A stretch of DNA of 32,489 nt. Source: Acetobacteraceae bacterium (GTDB lineage: Bacteria; Pseudomonadota; Alphaproteobacteria; Acetobacterales; Acetobacteraceae). Positions 9,437 through 18,672 of this stretch are shown here, in pieces (the stretch's first letter is position 1; the number at the start of each line of letters is the position of its first letter). The DNA is taken from NCBI GenBank assembly GCA_030037665.1, contig JASHQG010000017.1, positions 1 to 32,489 of the forward strand, given 5' to 3'. The position numbers and the translations under genes are program-made. The notes under the pieces were generated by a model that did no database searches, was not told where the DNA came from, and saw only the letters and a list, made by a program, of their open reading frames with translations.

Positions 9437-10900
9437 ATGCACCTTGGTCTCGATCTCGGGACTTCGGGCGTGAAGTCGGTACTGCTGGACGCCGTCGGCG
9501 CTGTTGTCGGTCAATCGACCGCGCCGCTGCCCCTCTCGCACCCTCATCCATTGTGGAGCGAACAGGATCCATCGGACTGGTGGCAGGCCACACAGGAGGC
9601 TGTCGCGCAGTTGCGGCAGCAGCACGACCTAACGCGCGTGAGGGGGGTGGGGCTATCCGGGCAGATGCACGGCGCGGTGCTGTTGGACTCGGCAGACCGT
9701 GTTCTGCGCCCCGCTATCCTGTGGAACGACGGCCGCGCGCACGCAGAGTGCTCCGAGCTGGAAACGGCGGAGCCGCTGTCACGTGCCATTACAGGCAACC
9801 TCGCGATGCCCGGCTTCACGGCGCCCAAGCTACTTTGGGTACGGCGACACGAACCTGACGCGTTCGCGCGGCTCAGCCGTGTCCTGTTGCCGAAGGACTG
9901 GCTGCGCCTGCGCATGACCGGGGAAGCGATCTCTGACATGTCCGATGCCGCTGGCACCTTGTGGCTGGATGTCGGCGGCCGCCGTTGGTCGCGGGCGATG
10001 CTCGCCGCGACGGATTTGGCGGAGACGCACATGCCCTGGCTTGCGGAGGGAACCGAAATCGCCGGCCATCTGCGTGCCGATATTGCCACTGAGTGGGGAT
10101 TGCCGGCGGGCATTCCGGTGGCGGCGGGCGCGAGCGACAACGCGGCGGGTGCGGTCGGGATAGGATGCATTAACCCCGGGCAGGCATTCGTTTCTCTGGG
10201 AACGTCCGGCGTGGTATTTGTCGCGGACTCCGCATTTCTCCCCGACGTTGAGCACGCAGTCCATGCATTCTGTCACTGCATACCGGGCATGTGGCACCGC
10301 ATGTCGGTTACTTTATCGGCCGCCGCTTCATTGGCGTGGTGGGCGCACATAGCCGGTGCGAACGAAGCCAGCTTGCTGGCGGAACTACAGGAGGCGGGGG
10401 TTGCAAGCACGGGCGGGCCAGTGTTCTTGCCGTACCTCTCCGGCGAGCGCACGCCCCACAATGATGCCGGCGCGAGCGGTGCCTTTGTCGGCCTCACGGC
10501 AGCGCATGGGCGCGCCGATATAACGCGCGCTGTACTGGAAGGCGTAGCGTTTGCTTTGGCCGACGGTCTGAACGCGCTCGAGGTGCGCGGTGGCTACATT
10601 CACGGACTGACGGCGATCGGCGGTGGCGCGCGGAGCCCGCTGTGGCTGCGCATTTTGTCCTCCGCCCTGGATCGTCCGCTGCGAACGGTATCTGGCGGGG
10701 ACGTTGGCCCTGCACTGGGGGCAGCGCGGCTGGCTCGCATTGCAAGTGGCGACGGCAGCGTGGCGGACACCTGTATTACGCTGCCGACCACGGCTGAGTT
10801 TGCTCCGGATGCCGCGCTTGCGAGGCAACTCGAGTCGCGGCGGACGGTGTTCCGGCGGGTCTATCCGGCCTTGAAGAGTCATATCGGACGAGAGGTATAA
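9437..10900 (+). CDS. xylB: Xylulokinase (FGGY family)
   Basis: MHLGLDLGTSGVKSVLLDAVGAVVGQS...GLSGQMHGAVLLD...AILWNDGRAHAECSELE...GASDNAAGAVGIG...LPYLSGERTPHND...AIGGGARSPLWLRILSSALDRP; RBS aaggagc before ATG 9437. Confidence 0.95.
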   Translation: MHLGLDLGTSGVKSVLLDAVGAVVGQSTAPLPLSHPHPLWSEQDPSDWWQATQEAVAQLRQQHDLTRVRGVGLSGQMHGAVLLDSADRVLRPAILWNDGRAHAECSELETAEPLSRAITGNLAMPGFTAPKLLWVRRHEPDAFARLSRVLLPKDWLRLRMTGEAISDMSDAAGTLWLDVGGRRWSRAMLAATDLAETHMPWLAEGTEIAGHLRADIATEWGLPAGIPVAAGASDNAAGAVGIGCINPGQAFVSLGTSGVVFVADSAFLPDVEHAVHAFCHCIPGMWHRMSVTLSAAASLAWWAHIAGANEASLLAELQEAGVASTGGPVFLPYLSGERTPHNDAGASGAFVGLTAAHGRADITRAVLEGVAFALADGLNALEVRGGYIHGLTAIGGGARSPLWLRILSSALDRPLRTVSGGDVGPALGAARLARIASGDGSVADTCITLPTTAEFAPDAALARQLESRRTVFRRVYPALKSHIGREV

Positions 10901-11823
10901 CTGCTCATTCGGCGTCGCAGCGGGCGATGGCCGCCTTGCTGCGGAAAACAGGGGAATGCAAACCGCAATCGGACAGGCGCCTGGCCTCATCTTTCCGGCG
11001 ACCGACGCGCCACCGATTCGTTCGATCCCAGTGGTCTGCTCGAAAGCCCGCCTCTCAAACCCCGAGTCGCAGTATGAGACGTTATCCCGCCTACCCTTGG
11101 AAGACGTTTTTCACGCCGCACCTAAAGTCTATTCGGCGCGATGGCGGATTTTCCCCTGTCCACTCGAGTCGCCAGCAATCTTGTGAGCGCGTTGCGAGGG
11201 GGACGGAAGTGATTGCCCGATCCACCGGCAGAGAGAGTGATTCTTCGGAAACACGGAGTGGTGTCCACAAGGCGCTAGGGCATTTTCTCTTGCTTGGTGT
11301 CTCGGTTGCCTGTCTCCGGCGTGTCCGCAACGTTGAACTGAAATGCGGGAGATACGATGAGGGTCAACAACTCTGCTTCGCGAAGGCTCTTCGCCTGCTC
11401 GCCCATCGTCGCCTGACGATGCGCATGCAGCGCTCCGACCAGCTGCACAAGTGTTTCCATACTCTAGTTGGTGGCGCCATCACTGAGCAGGAGCGCGCCC
11501 GGGTCGGTGTGCACTACGTGGGCCAGACGAACCAAGGTCGAGAGCCTGACACTCTGCTCGCCGCACTCGATTGCCGCACGAACGGCTGTGAGCGATGAAC
11601 GATGTTGACCACGTCCGTCTGCATCAGCCCCACGCGGCGACGGGCCTCCCGCACATTCGCGTCTGATAACATCAGGATCTGCTTCTCGGCCGTCGCAAAC
11701 CGCTCTTGCGGCACCCGCTGGAATTTGCTCGGCCGCGGACGGCTCAGCTTAGCCGCGATGGCCGCGGGTCCGTCAAAGGCGTTCGGGACCCGCGGTCATC
11801 GGCGACTGGAACCGATCAGCGGC

Positions 11824-12144
11824 CTAATAGGCGGCGTAAGGCGGTGGGGCCGGCGGCGCCGGGTACGCGGGTGCGTAGGACGGCGCCGCATAGTAGCCGT
11901 AGCCCGGATAGCTGTAAGCCGGCGGCGGGGCATACACCACGGGGGGCGGGGCATAGACCGGGGGCGGCGCTAGCGCGACGCCTAAGCCCAGCAACCCGAG
12001 ACCAACCGCCAGCCCGACCCCGGGACCGCGCCAGCCGCCATGCCAGCCATGATGCCAGGGAGCGGCTTGCGCCGTGAGGGGCATGGCGAACGCCAGGACA
12101 CCAGCCAGGGACACGGCCGCGAGGGATTTGAAAGAACCGCGCAT
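11824..12144 (-). CDS. Small secreted Pro/Tyr/Ala-rich low-complexity protein
   Basis: MRGSFKSLAAVSLAGVLAFAMPLTAQAAPWHHGWHGGW signal peptide, then VALAPPPVYAPPPVVYAPPPAYSYPGYGYYAAPSYAPAYPAPPAPPPYAAY; strong RBS (GAAGGAGGTTGCT ATG) at 12144; the longer ORF extension is spurious. Confidence 0.85.
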   Translation of the reverse strand: MRGSFKSLAAVSLAGVLAFAMPLTAQAAPWHHGWHGGWRGPGVGLAVGLGLLGLGVALAPPPVYAPPPVVYAPPPAYSYPGYGYYAAPSYAPAYPAPPAPPPYAAY

Positions 12145-12694
12145 AGCAACCTCCTTCGGGGTAAACTCCCCGTCTCGCAGAACAGATGGTGCGCGACTAT
12201 GACGAGAATCTGGCAGGCCGGTTTCTATTTGTATCAATGTAGCCACCCGCGTCGCATTGCTGCTTGGACGGAGAAAAGTGGCTGTACGGCATGAGCATTG
12301 CTGTTTGGAGCGACGAATTGGCGGCCCGGATCGCAGCCATGCGGCAACGCTTTCCACCCGGTCGTCATCGCGCTCAGCCCTTTACCGCCGCCGTCCTCAG
12401 AGTTCTCGCTCCCTCAAGAACATTGCCAAAATTTATTGCGGAAATTGCGGCTTTGGGGCAGGCCCCTGCCCTGGACGTGGCATGCGGGTTTGGCGTCGTC
12501 GCGCATGTGCCGCCGCTTGCTCCGGTGGTGGCCGCGCCGCATTGCGGCTGCCCGTAGATGTTAGGCGTCGTCGTGCATGTGCTGCCGCACAGCTCGGTGG
12601 CGGACATGTCACGCACAACCAGACGTCAGGTGGGATTCCGCAATTTGCCGTGCTACAAAGTTGGGGAAATCAACTGGGCTACGGGAGGGACGAT

Positions 12695-13219
12695 ATGGGG
12701 GACGGATTCACCATCGCGAAGTTCCGGGATGTTGCGCACGGGCTGCAGCCTGGGCAATTTGCCGTCGGCGAACGGAAGGCGGCGGCGAACCTTGCCGATC
12801 TCGATCCGATCTACCGGCAATTGCTGGACCAGCCGATCACCGTGACGCTCGGCCTCAGCGGTCCCGACGGACGGCCCAGCCTGACACCGATGTGGTTCGA
12901 CTACGAAGGCGACAAGATCCTAGTGAACACTGCCTCGCATCGGCCAAAATGCGAGTGGATCCGCAAAAATCCCCGAATGACCGTTCTCCTGGTAAACCCG
13001 AAGAACCCCTACCACTGGATGCAGATCAAATGCACGGTGGAGAAGGAGATGCGCGAGTGGGAGCCAGGTGGCGATTACGTCACCAGGCAGCTCGACCGCA
13101 TCTGGACCAAATATACCGGCAACCCGCCGCCCTATGCGTTGCGCGACCCTTCGATTGACGAGAAGCGGGTGCTGTTCATTTGCGGCGTTGACCGGGTCGC
13201 CACCTTCGGCGAGCCGTAA
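12695..13219 (+). CDS. PPOX-class (pyridoxamine 5'-phosphate oxidase-like) flavin/F420-binding protein
   Basis: LLDQPITVTLGLSGPDGRPSLTPMWFDYEGDKILVNTASHRPKCEWIRKNPRMTVLLVNPKNPYHWMQIKCTVEK; RBS gggaggga before ATG 12695. Confidence 0.85.
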   Translation: MGDGFTIAKFRDVAHGLQPGQFAVGERKAAANLADLDPIYRQLLDQPITVTLGLSGPDGRPSLTPMWFDYEGDKILVNTASHRPKCEWIRKNPRMTVLLVNPKNPYHWMQIKCTVEKEMREWEPGGDYVTRQLDRIWTKYTGNPPPYALRDPSIDEKRVLFICGVDRVATFGEP

Positions 13220-13478
13220 TCCCGCGGCGTATCCGCGCCGACGGGCCTGCCTCCTGGTCTTGCGGGTGGGCCCGGCCTGGACTAAATACCGATACTGATT
13301 GTCGCCGTGCACAAGCGTTTGATTCCCCAGCAAACCCAACCTCCTAATTAGCGGCAATGCGACAGACGCGCATGGGACGGTGAGCTGGTGAGTAGCCGAT
13401 GCGAAACACTGGTCGCAAGCCGCCGGGTGGATTAGTCTGACGCAAGCAAAGGGCTCGTGCACTACGTCGGTTCAAGTC

Positions 13479-15326
13479 GTGCAAGAGACATCCAGAAGTC
13501 AGTCCGTCAATCGTGTCGCTCGGGCCGCCACCGATCCTCGGCCGGTGCTGGTCTTTGACGGCGATTGTGGTTTTTGCGGCTACTGGGCGCGCTACTGGCA
13601 GAAACTCACGGGCGACAGCGTCGATTACAAGCCGTATCAGGAAGTCGCCGCGCAATACCCTTCGATCCCGGTCGCCGAATTTCGGCGCGCCGTGCAATAC
13701 TTTACCGCCGCCGGAGAGCGAGCAAGCGCCGCCGAAGCCAGCTTCCTGACCTTGGGCCACGCACGCGGCAAGCGATTTTGGCTGGCGCTCTACAGACACC
13801 TGCCTGGTTTTGCGGCCGTCTCGGAACTGACTTACGCCTTCATCGCTGCACACCGTGAGGCGTTTTATCACGTCAGCCTGCTGCTGTGGGGCCGCCACCA
13901 CGAACCGCCGCGATACGAGCTTGTTGCTTTCCTGTTCCTGCGCCTGATCGGACTGATCTACCTGTCGGCCTTTGTCTCCTTCGGCGTTCAGGCGCAGGGA
14001 CTCATAGGGAGCCATGGCATCCTGCCATTGGCGGACATGATCGATAATCTGGCCAGTCTCATCGGGCCGGAGCGTTTCTTCCTGATGCCGATGGTGTTCT
14101 GGTTGAATGCCAGCGACTTCGCCATCCATGCCGTTTGCTGGGCGGGGGCCGGGCTGTCACTGCTGCTGGTTTTCAACGTGCTGCCACGCCTCAGCCTGTT
14201 TCTGCTCTATGTGCTGTATCTGTCGCTGTTCTACGCCGGGCAGATCTTCATGGACTTCCAATGGGACACGTTCCTGCTGGAGGCCGGGTTTCTGGCGCTG
14301 ATACTGAGTTTCGCCACGACGCAGGGTGCATGGCTGCTGCGGTGGCTGCTGTTCCGCTTCATCTTCATGTCAGGCGTGGTCAAGCTGCAGAGCGGCGATC
14401 CTAACTGGTGGAACCTATCGGCGCTGTCCTATCATTTTCTTACTCAGCCGCTGCCCACGCCGCTGGCCTGGTATGCCGCGCAACTGCCGCCGGGCATGCT
14501 GAAATTCGCTACCGGCGCCACGTTTTTCGTAGAACTGGTCCTGCCGTTCCTTATCTTCTGCCCGCGTCGGCTGCGTTTTGTTGCGGCCTTCGGCATCCTG
14601 CTGTTGCAGAGCTGTATTTTGATGACCGGTAACTACAACTGGTTCAATCTCCAGACCATGCTGCTGTGCCTGCCACTGTTCGACGACGCGGCGCTGCAAA
14701 GGATCGCGCCGCGGCTCCTGATCCGGCCGCTGCAGGCACGTGCGGAACACAAGACGCCGCGCAGAGGGGGTATGGCCATCGTCGGGGGGTTGGCACTGCT
14801 GATCGTGTTCTGCGGCCTGGTGAAGATGGATGAACGCTTTGGCGGAAGCCCCCCGGCCGTGGCGCAGGCGGTGGACCAGTTGGTCGATCCGCTGCGAATC
14901 GTCAGCAGTTACGGGCTGTTCGCGATCATGACCACGGAGCGCGACGAGATCGTCATCGAGGGTTCGGACGACGGCGTCGAATGGCGCGAATACGAGTTCC
15001 GCTACAAGCCCGGTGATGTCGCGCGCCGTCCGCGCTGGAACATCCCGCACCAGCCGCGCCTGGACTGGCAGATGTGGTTCGCCGCACTCGAGGACCCGCA
15101 GAGTCTGCCGTGGTTCCGGCAATTCATGGGGCGGCTCCTGGAGAATGAGCCGACGGTGACGGCACTGCTGGAAAAGAATCCCTTTCCGGACAAGCCTCCG
15201 CGCTACGTGCGCGCACTGATCTACGACTACACGTATGCCGACAGCAGGGAGAAAGCCAAGGGGCTGTGGTGGAACCGGCGGTTGTTAGGGGTCTACTTTC
15301 CTGCAGTGCAGCTGCGAGACGAGTAA
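13479..15326 (+). CDS. DCC-type thiol-disulfide oxidoreductase domain (DUF393) fused to a lipase maturation factor (LMF) domain
   Basis: N-terminal PVLVFDGDCGFCGYWARYW (DxDCxFC); then multi-TM LMF: FYAGQIFMDFQWDTFLLEAGFLAL, VVKLQSGDPNWWNLSALSYHFLTQPLPTPLAWYAAQLP, NYNWFNLQTMLLCLPLFDD. GTG start possible; exact start uncertain. Confidence 0.9.
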   Translation: MQETSRSQSVNRVARAATDPRPVLVFDGDCGFCGYWARYWQKLTGDSVDYKPYQEVAAQYPSIPVAEFRRAVQYFTAAGERASAAEASFLTLGHARGKRFWLALYRHLPGFAAVSELTYAFIAAHREAFYHVSLLLWGRHHEPPRYELVAFLFLRLIGLIYLSAFVSFGVQAQGLIGSHGILPLADMIDNLASLIGPERFFLMPMVFWLNASDFAIHAVCWAGAGLSLLLVFNVLPRLSLFLLYVLYLSLFYAGQIFMDFQWDTFLLEAGFLALILSFATTQGAWLLRWLLFRFIFMSGVVKLQSGDPNWWNLSALSYHFLTQPLPTPLAWYAAQLPPGMLKFATGATFFVELVLPFLIFCPRRLRFVAAFGILLLQSCILMTGNYNWFNLQTMLLCLPLFDDAALQRIAPRLLIRPLQARAEHKTPRRGGMAIVGGLALLIVFCGLVKMDERFGGSPPAVAQAVDQLVDPLRIVSSYGLFAIMTTERDEIVIEGSDDGVEWREYEFRYKPGDVARRPRWNIPHQPRLDWQMWFAALEDPQSLPWFRQFMGRLLENEPTVTALLEKNPFPDKPPRYVRALIYDYTYADSREKAKGLWWNRRLLGVYFPAVQLRDE

Positions 15327-15376
15327 GGGGTTAGCGGACCGACGTGGACCCGAGCGACGGCACGCTGCAAATCTCG

Positions 15377-15490
15377 CTGTCGCATTGCCGACAATGAGTG
15401 GAAAAGTGCCCGTTCGCCTCGATCGGTGCCATTAACCCCGGAATTTGTCAGCACGGGATTCTCGATTCCCGTCATTAATGGCAACGCGAG
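15377..15490 (+). repeat. Degenerate dispersed repeat, copy A (IS-end-like)
   Basis: ctgtcgcattgccgacaatgagtggaaaagtgcccgttcgcctcgat...ccccggaatttgtcagcacggg, alignable by eye to copies at 16724 and 24769. Confidence 0.6.
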
Positions 15491-15792
15491 ATTGGGAGCA
15501 ATGGATATGGCGGCGGCCTGTCAGAGCCTATGATCGGCCATCGCGCAACCACGTTCAAAGGCCAAGTCCGGCCGAACCCAGGCTTGGTGCACCGACGGTC
15601 AGTTCCAGTGCAGCGTGATCGGTGCGACCCCTCAGGCCTAAGCGGTTGCTTCAGCCGGTTTTGCGCCGTCAGGACCGCGCCAGCGTCGCCAAAGACCGGC
15701 GATGCACTGCTCCTGACCTTTGCGCCTAGGGGGGCTTGCGCCCGCGCGATGGCGGACCATGATATCCGGCGAAGGACCAGTGGGAGGCTCCA

Positions 15793-16272
15793 ATGATCAA
15801 GGGTCTGCATCACAACGCGTACCGCTGCCGGGACTCCGAGGAAACGCGCGGCTTCTACGAGGACTTCCTCGGCCTGCGGCTCGTCAGTGCCTTCGAGATC
15901 GACGAGGGGCGCGGCCTGCATAGCTTCTTCGAGATGGACGACGGATCGTGCCTTGCCTTTTTTGAGGTTCCGGGGAAACCGTTCGACTTCAAACGACAGG
16001 ACACACTGGACCTGCATATCGCGCTTGGTGTTGACCCGGGCGTCTTCGACAGCATGCTCGACAAGGCGCGGAACGACGGTGTCGAAGTGCGCGGTCCGGT
16101 CGATCACGGCTTCTGCCGGTCGATCTACATGCGAGATCCGAACGGCTACGTGGTCGAGCTGGCCACTAGCACCGGCGTTCAGCAAGAGATCATGGATCCA
16201 TCGGTCTCGAAGCCGCGCGAGGCCCTCGCGCGGTGGCAGGCGGCGAAACCCGGTCAGCCAGCAGCCGCCTGA
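15793..16272 (+). CDS. VOC-family (glyoxalase/bleomycin resistance-like) protein
   Basis: MIKGLHHNAYRCRDSEETRGFYEDFLGLRLVSAFEID...LHIALGVDPGVFDSMLDKARNDGVEVRGPVDHGFCRSIYMRDPNGYVVELATST; RBS gtgggagg upstream. Confidence 0.92.
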   Translation: MIKGLHHNAYRCRDSEETRGFYEDFLGLRLVSAFEIDEGRGLHSFFEMDDGSCLAFFEVPGKPFDFKRQDTLDLHIALGVDPGVFDSMLDKARNDGVEVRGPVDHGFCRSIYMRDPNGYVVELATSTGVQQEIMDPSVSKPREALARWQAAKPGQPAAA

Positions 16273-16458
16273 CAGCAAGCCCTTTCGGGAATTTGAGGTC
16301 GACGGACGCCTCACCGTCTATCCCCTACGGAGGTCGAAACGAGCGGCGGAGATTGCGCAGCGGAATGCCGTTGGGGCAGAGCGCAGGAGAGGCGAGATTC
16401 CCGATAGCGCGCGATCTCGATCAGGGAGCAATAGCTCGAGGGTTCAGGGACTGCGGGA

Positions 16459-16674
16459 ATGATGGCAGATAGCGACCGGCCAAGCCCGCCGGCGCGGGTG
16501 GAGGTGACGGCGAAATTCATGGCGGAGAACCGCGCCAAGCAGCGTGCCTACGAAGAGCGCCGCCGGCTGTGGACCGAGCCATTGCAGCCTTTGAGGCCGC
16601 GCGCACAAGCCACCGCCGCCTCGCGCGGTCGCGGCAAGATCAACGATCCGCGGCAGCGCAAGTTTGACTTGTGA
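16459..16674 (+). CDS. Small charged hypothetical protein (71 aa)
   Basis: MMADSDRPSPPARVEVTAKFMAENRAKQRAYEERRRLWTEPLQPLRPRAQATAASRGRGKINDPRQRKFDL; helix-like basic composition; weak RBS. Confidence 0.4.
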   Translation: MMADSDRPSPPARVEVTAKFMAENRAKQRAYEERRRLWTEPLQPLRPRAQATAASRGRGKINDPRQRKFDL

Positions 16675-16723
16675 CCATGTCGCCGTTTTCTCCCCGACTT
16701 GAAAGAAGGTGGCCGCGAGATCC

Positions 16724-16830
16724 TCTGTCGTGTTGCCGCAAAAGAGCGGAAAACTGCCCTTTCGCCTCGATTGCTGTCCGTTTACCCCGGAATTTATGGG
16801 CACGGGGTTCCGGAGATTGCGGCAATCTAG
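16724..16830 (+). repeat. Degenerate dispersed repeat, copy B (IS-end-like)
   Basis: ctgtcgtgttgccgcaaaagagcggaaaactgccctttcgcctcgat...ccccggaatttatgggcacgggg; same order of blocks as copy A. Confidence 0.6.
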
Positions 16831-17336
16831 GGTATCTAGCGGAGGCGCCGACCGTCGCCTCGCAGCGGCGAAGCTTGTATCGAGTCGGGTTCGTTCTTTG
16901 CAAAATCGTCTGACATCGGCGACTGACCCTGCAGCAACGTGCGGCCGCAAGATTGCCGGATTAACGGCAACGGCCGCGCGAAGATTCCCGAATTAACGCG
17001 ACGGTCCTGAATTATCTGCAATCGTAAGTGATTGTTTTCCCACATTTCTGACTGCCGTCATCAATCACAACGCGACACCGCTGCCAAAACGGTCGGCACG
17101 TGGGGGCTCGCTACAAAACCTCGCCAGGGAACCGATCTCGCTTTCGGAGCACAGCCACGCAGCTCGATGCGACAGGCACTGCGCACCAGTCGGTCCAAGA
17201 TCGAGTCTGCTTAGGTGGGATCCGCACCGCCATGGTACGCAACACCGTCTCCGTGTCCGACAAGGGGATGGTGCGGATGGAATGGACGATCGGCTCGTCC
17301 GCTGTTGCTGTGCTCAGCGCACCCTCCCCCCTCAAC

Positions 17337-18236
17337 TCACTCCGACTGGGCGCATGCCTTGGCGGAGGCCTCGGCAAGCGCTCGGCGAACATGAACGACA
17401 GCCATTTTTCGTTTGTAATCGACCGAGCCACGGAAGTCGGCGATCGGATCAATCGCGTCTAGTACCATCGGCGCCGCTTCGCGGAACGTCGTCGCATCGG
17501 CGACTTTGCCGGACAGCATTGCTTCAACTGCCTTGGCGCGCACCGGTACCATCGCAGCCGCGCCGAGCGCGACGCGCGGCTCCGAAATGATGCCATTTCC
17601 ATCCAGTGCGAGCCGCACCGCGACCGAGACGGTGGCGTAATCGTCCTGCGTTGCTGGAAGAAATTTGAGGAAGGCGGTGCCACTGCCGGCTGGCTGTTCC
17701 GGAATCAGGATCTCGGTCACGATTTCATCTTGCGCCAGTATGGTTTCATAATAGCCGCTGAAAAACTGGTCGGTCGGAATGGTACGTTGACCGCGCTGCG
17801 AATGGGCAATGATCTGCGCATCCATCGCCATAAGGGCTGGCGGCGCATCGAGATTCGGATCGGCATGCGCAACGGCACCACCAATCGTCGCCATGGACCG
17901 TATCCGCACAGTCGCGACATGACCGCAGGCTTCGGCCAGTAGCGGCGCGAGGAGCCTGACAGATCCGCAGGTCGCGAGAGACTGGAGCGTCGTCAGCGCG
18001 CCAATCGTGAGTCCGCCCGATTCCTCGACCCGAGCCAAGGTCTTCAAGGCCCGAAGCCCAATCACGAAACGGGGCCGCACCAAGCGTTGCTTCATTAAGT
18101 TGACAAGACCAGTGCCGCCGGCGATCAGCTTTGCTTCATCGCCATGCCGGGCCAGCAGCGCCAGTGCTTCGTCACGGGTCAATGGTTCGAGATAGGTGAA
18201 CGGAATCACGTCATTCGGCCCCGCAGGCCGCAGCAA
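17337..18236 (-). CDS. Molybdenum hydroxylase FAD-binding (medium) subunit, CoxM/CutM-like
   Basis: FTYLEPLTRDEALALLARHGDEAKLIAGGTGLVNLMKQRL (AGGTxL FAD motif), TIGGAVAHADPNLDAPPALMAMDA (TIGG motif). Confidence 0.92.
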   Translation of the reverse strand: MLRPAGPNDVIPFTYLEPLTRDEALALLARHGDEAKLIAGGTGLVNLMKQRLVRPRFVIGLRALKTLARVEESGGLTIGALTTLQSLATCGSVRLLAPLLAEACGHVATVRIRSMATIGGAVAHADPNLDAPPALMAMDAQIIAHSQRGQRTIPTDQFFSGYYETILAQDEIVTEILIPEQPAGSGTAFLKFLPATQDDYATVSVAVRLALDGNGIISEPRVALGAAAMVPVRAKAVEAMLSGKVADATTFREAAPMVLDAIDPIADFRGSVDYKRKMAVVHVRRALAEASAKACAQSE

Positions 18237-18672
18237 TCGATTCGATGATCTTGTAGTAACCTGTGCAGCGGCAGAGATTGCCCATCATCCAATGCCGGAT
18301 CTCCGACCGCGTGGGGCGCGGATTGGCGTCGAGCAACGCCTTGGCCGCGAGGATCTGCCCAGGCGTGCAGATGCCGCATTGCAGTCCACCATGCGCCAGA
18401 AACGCTTCCTGAAGCGGATGCAGCCGGTCGCCATCTGCAATACCTTCGATGGTTGTGACGGCACCCCCATCGGCGTGTACCGCAAGCGCGAGACAAGAAC
18501 TTATCGGCTTACCATCGAGCAGTACGGTGCAGGCGCCGCATACGCCGACGCCGCAGCTCTCCTTGGTACCCGTGAGCTTCATATCCTCACGCAGAAACTC
18601 GATAAGCAGGCGGCTGTCCTGCACCTCGCGGCTGACGGACGCGCCGTTGAGCATGAGCGTGATGCGTCTCAT
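18211..18672 (-). CDS. Molybdenum hydroxylase [2Fe-2S] (small) subunit, CoxS/CutS-like
   Basis: CGVGVCGACTVLLDG, GLQCGICTPGQILAAKALL, GNLCRCTGYYKIIESI: full set of cysteine motifs. Confidence 0.96.
   Translation of the reverse strand: MRRITLMLNGASVSREVQDSRLLIEFLREDMKLTGTKESCGVGVCGACTVLLDGKPISSCLALAVHADGGAVTTIEGIADGDRLHPLQEAFLAHGGLQCGICTPGQILAAKALLDANPRPTRSEIRHWMMGNLCRCTGYYKIIESIAAACGAE

Noticed and set aside
10927-11598. 223-aa plus-strand ORF downstream of xylB
   Set aside because: Arg/Ser-rich with no domain motif or RBS; competing ORFs on both strands; most likely non-coding.
13466-13490. tRNA T-loop-like string ggttcaagtc
   Set aside because: Flanking bases do not form a 5-bp T stem and no acceptor or anticodon arms could be found around it.
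15475-16314. 279-aa minus-strand ORF opposite the VOC gene
   Set aside because: No motifs; overlaps a clear VOC gene and a degenerate repeat.
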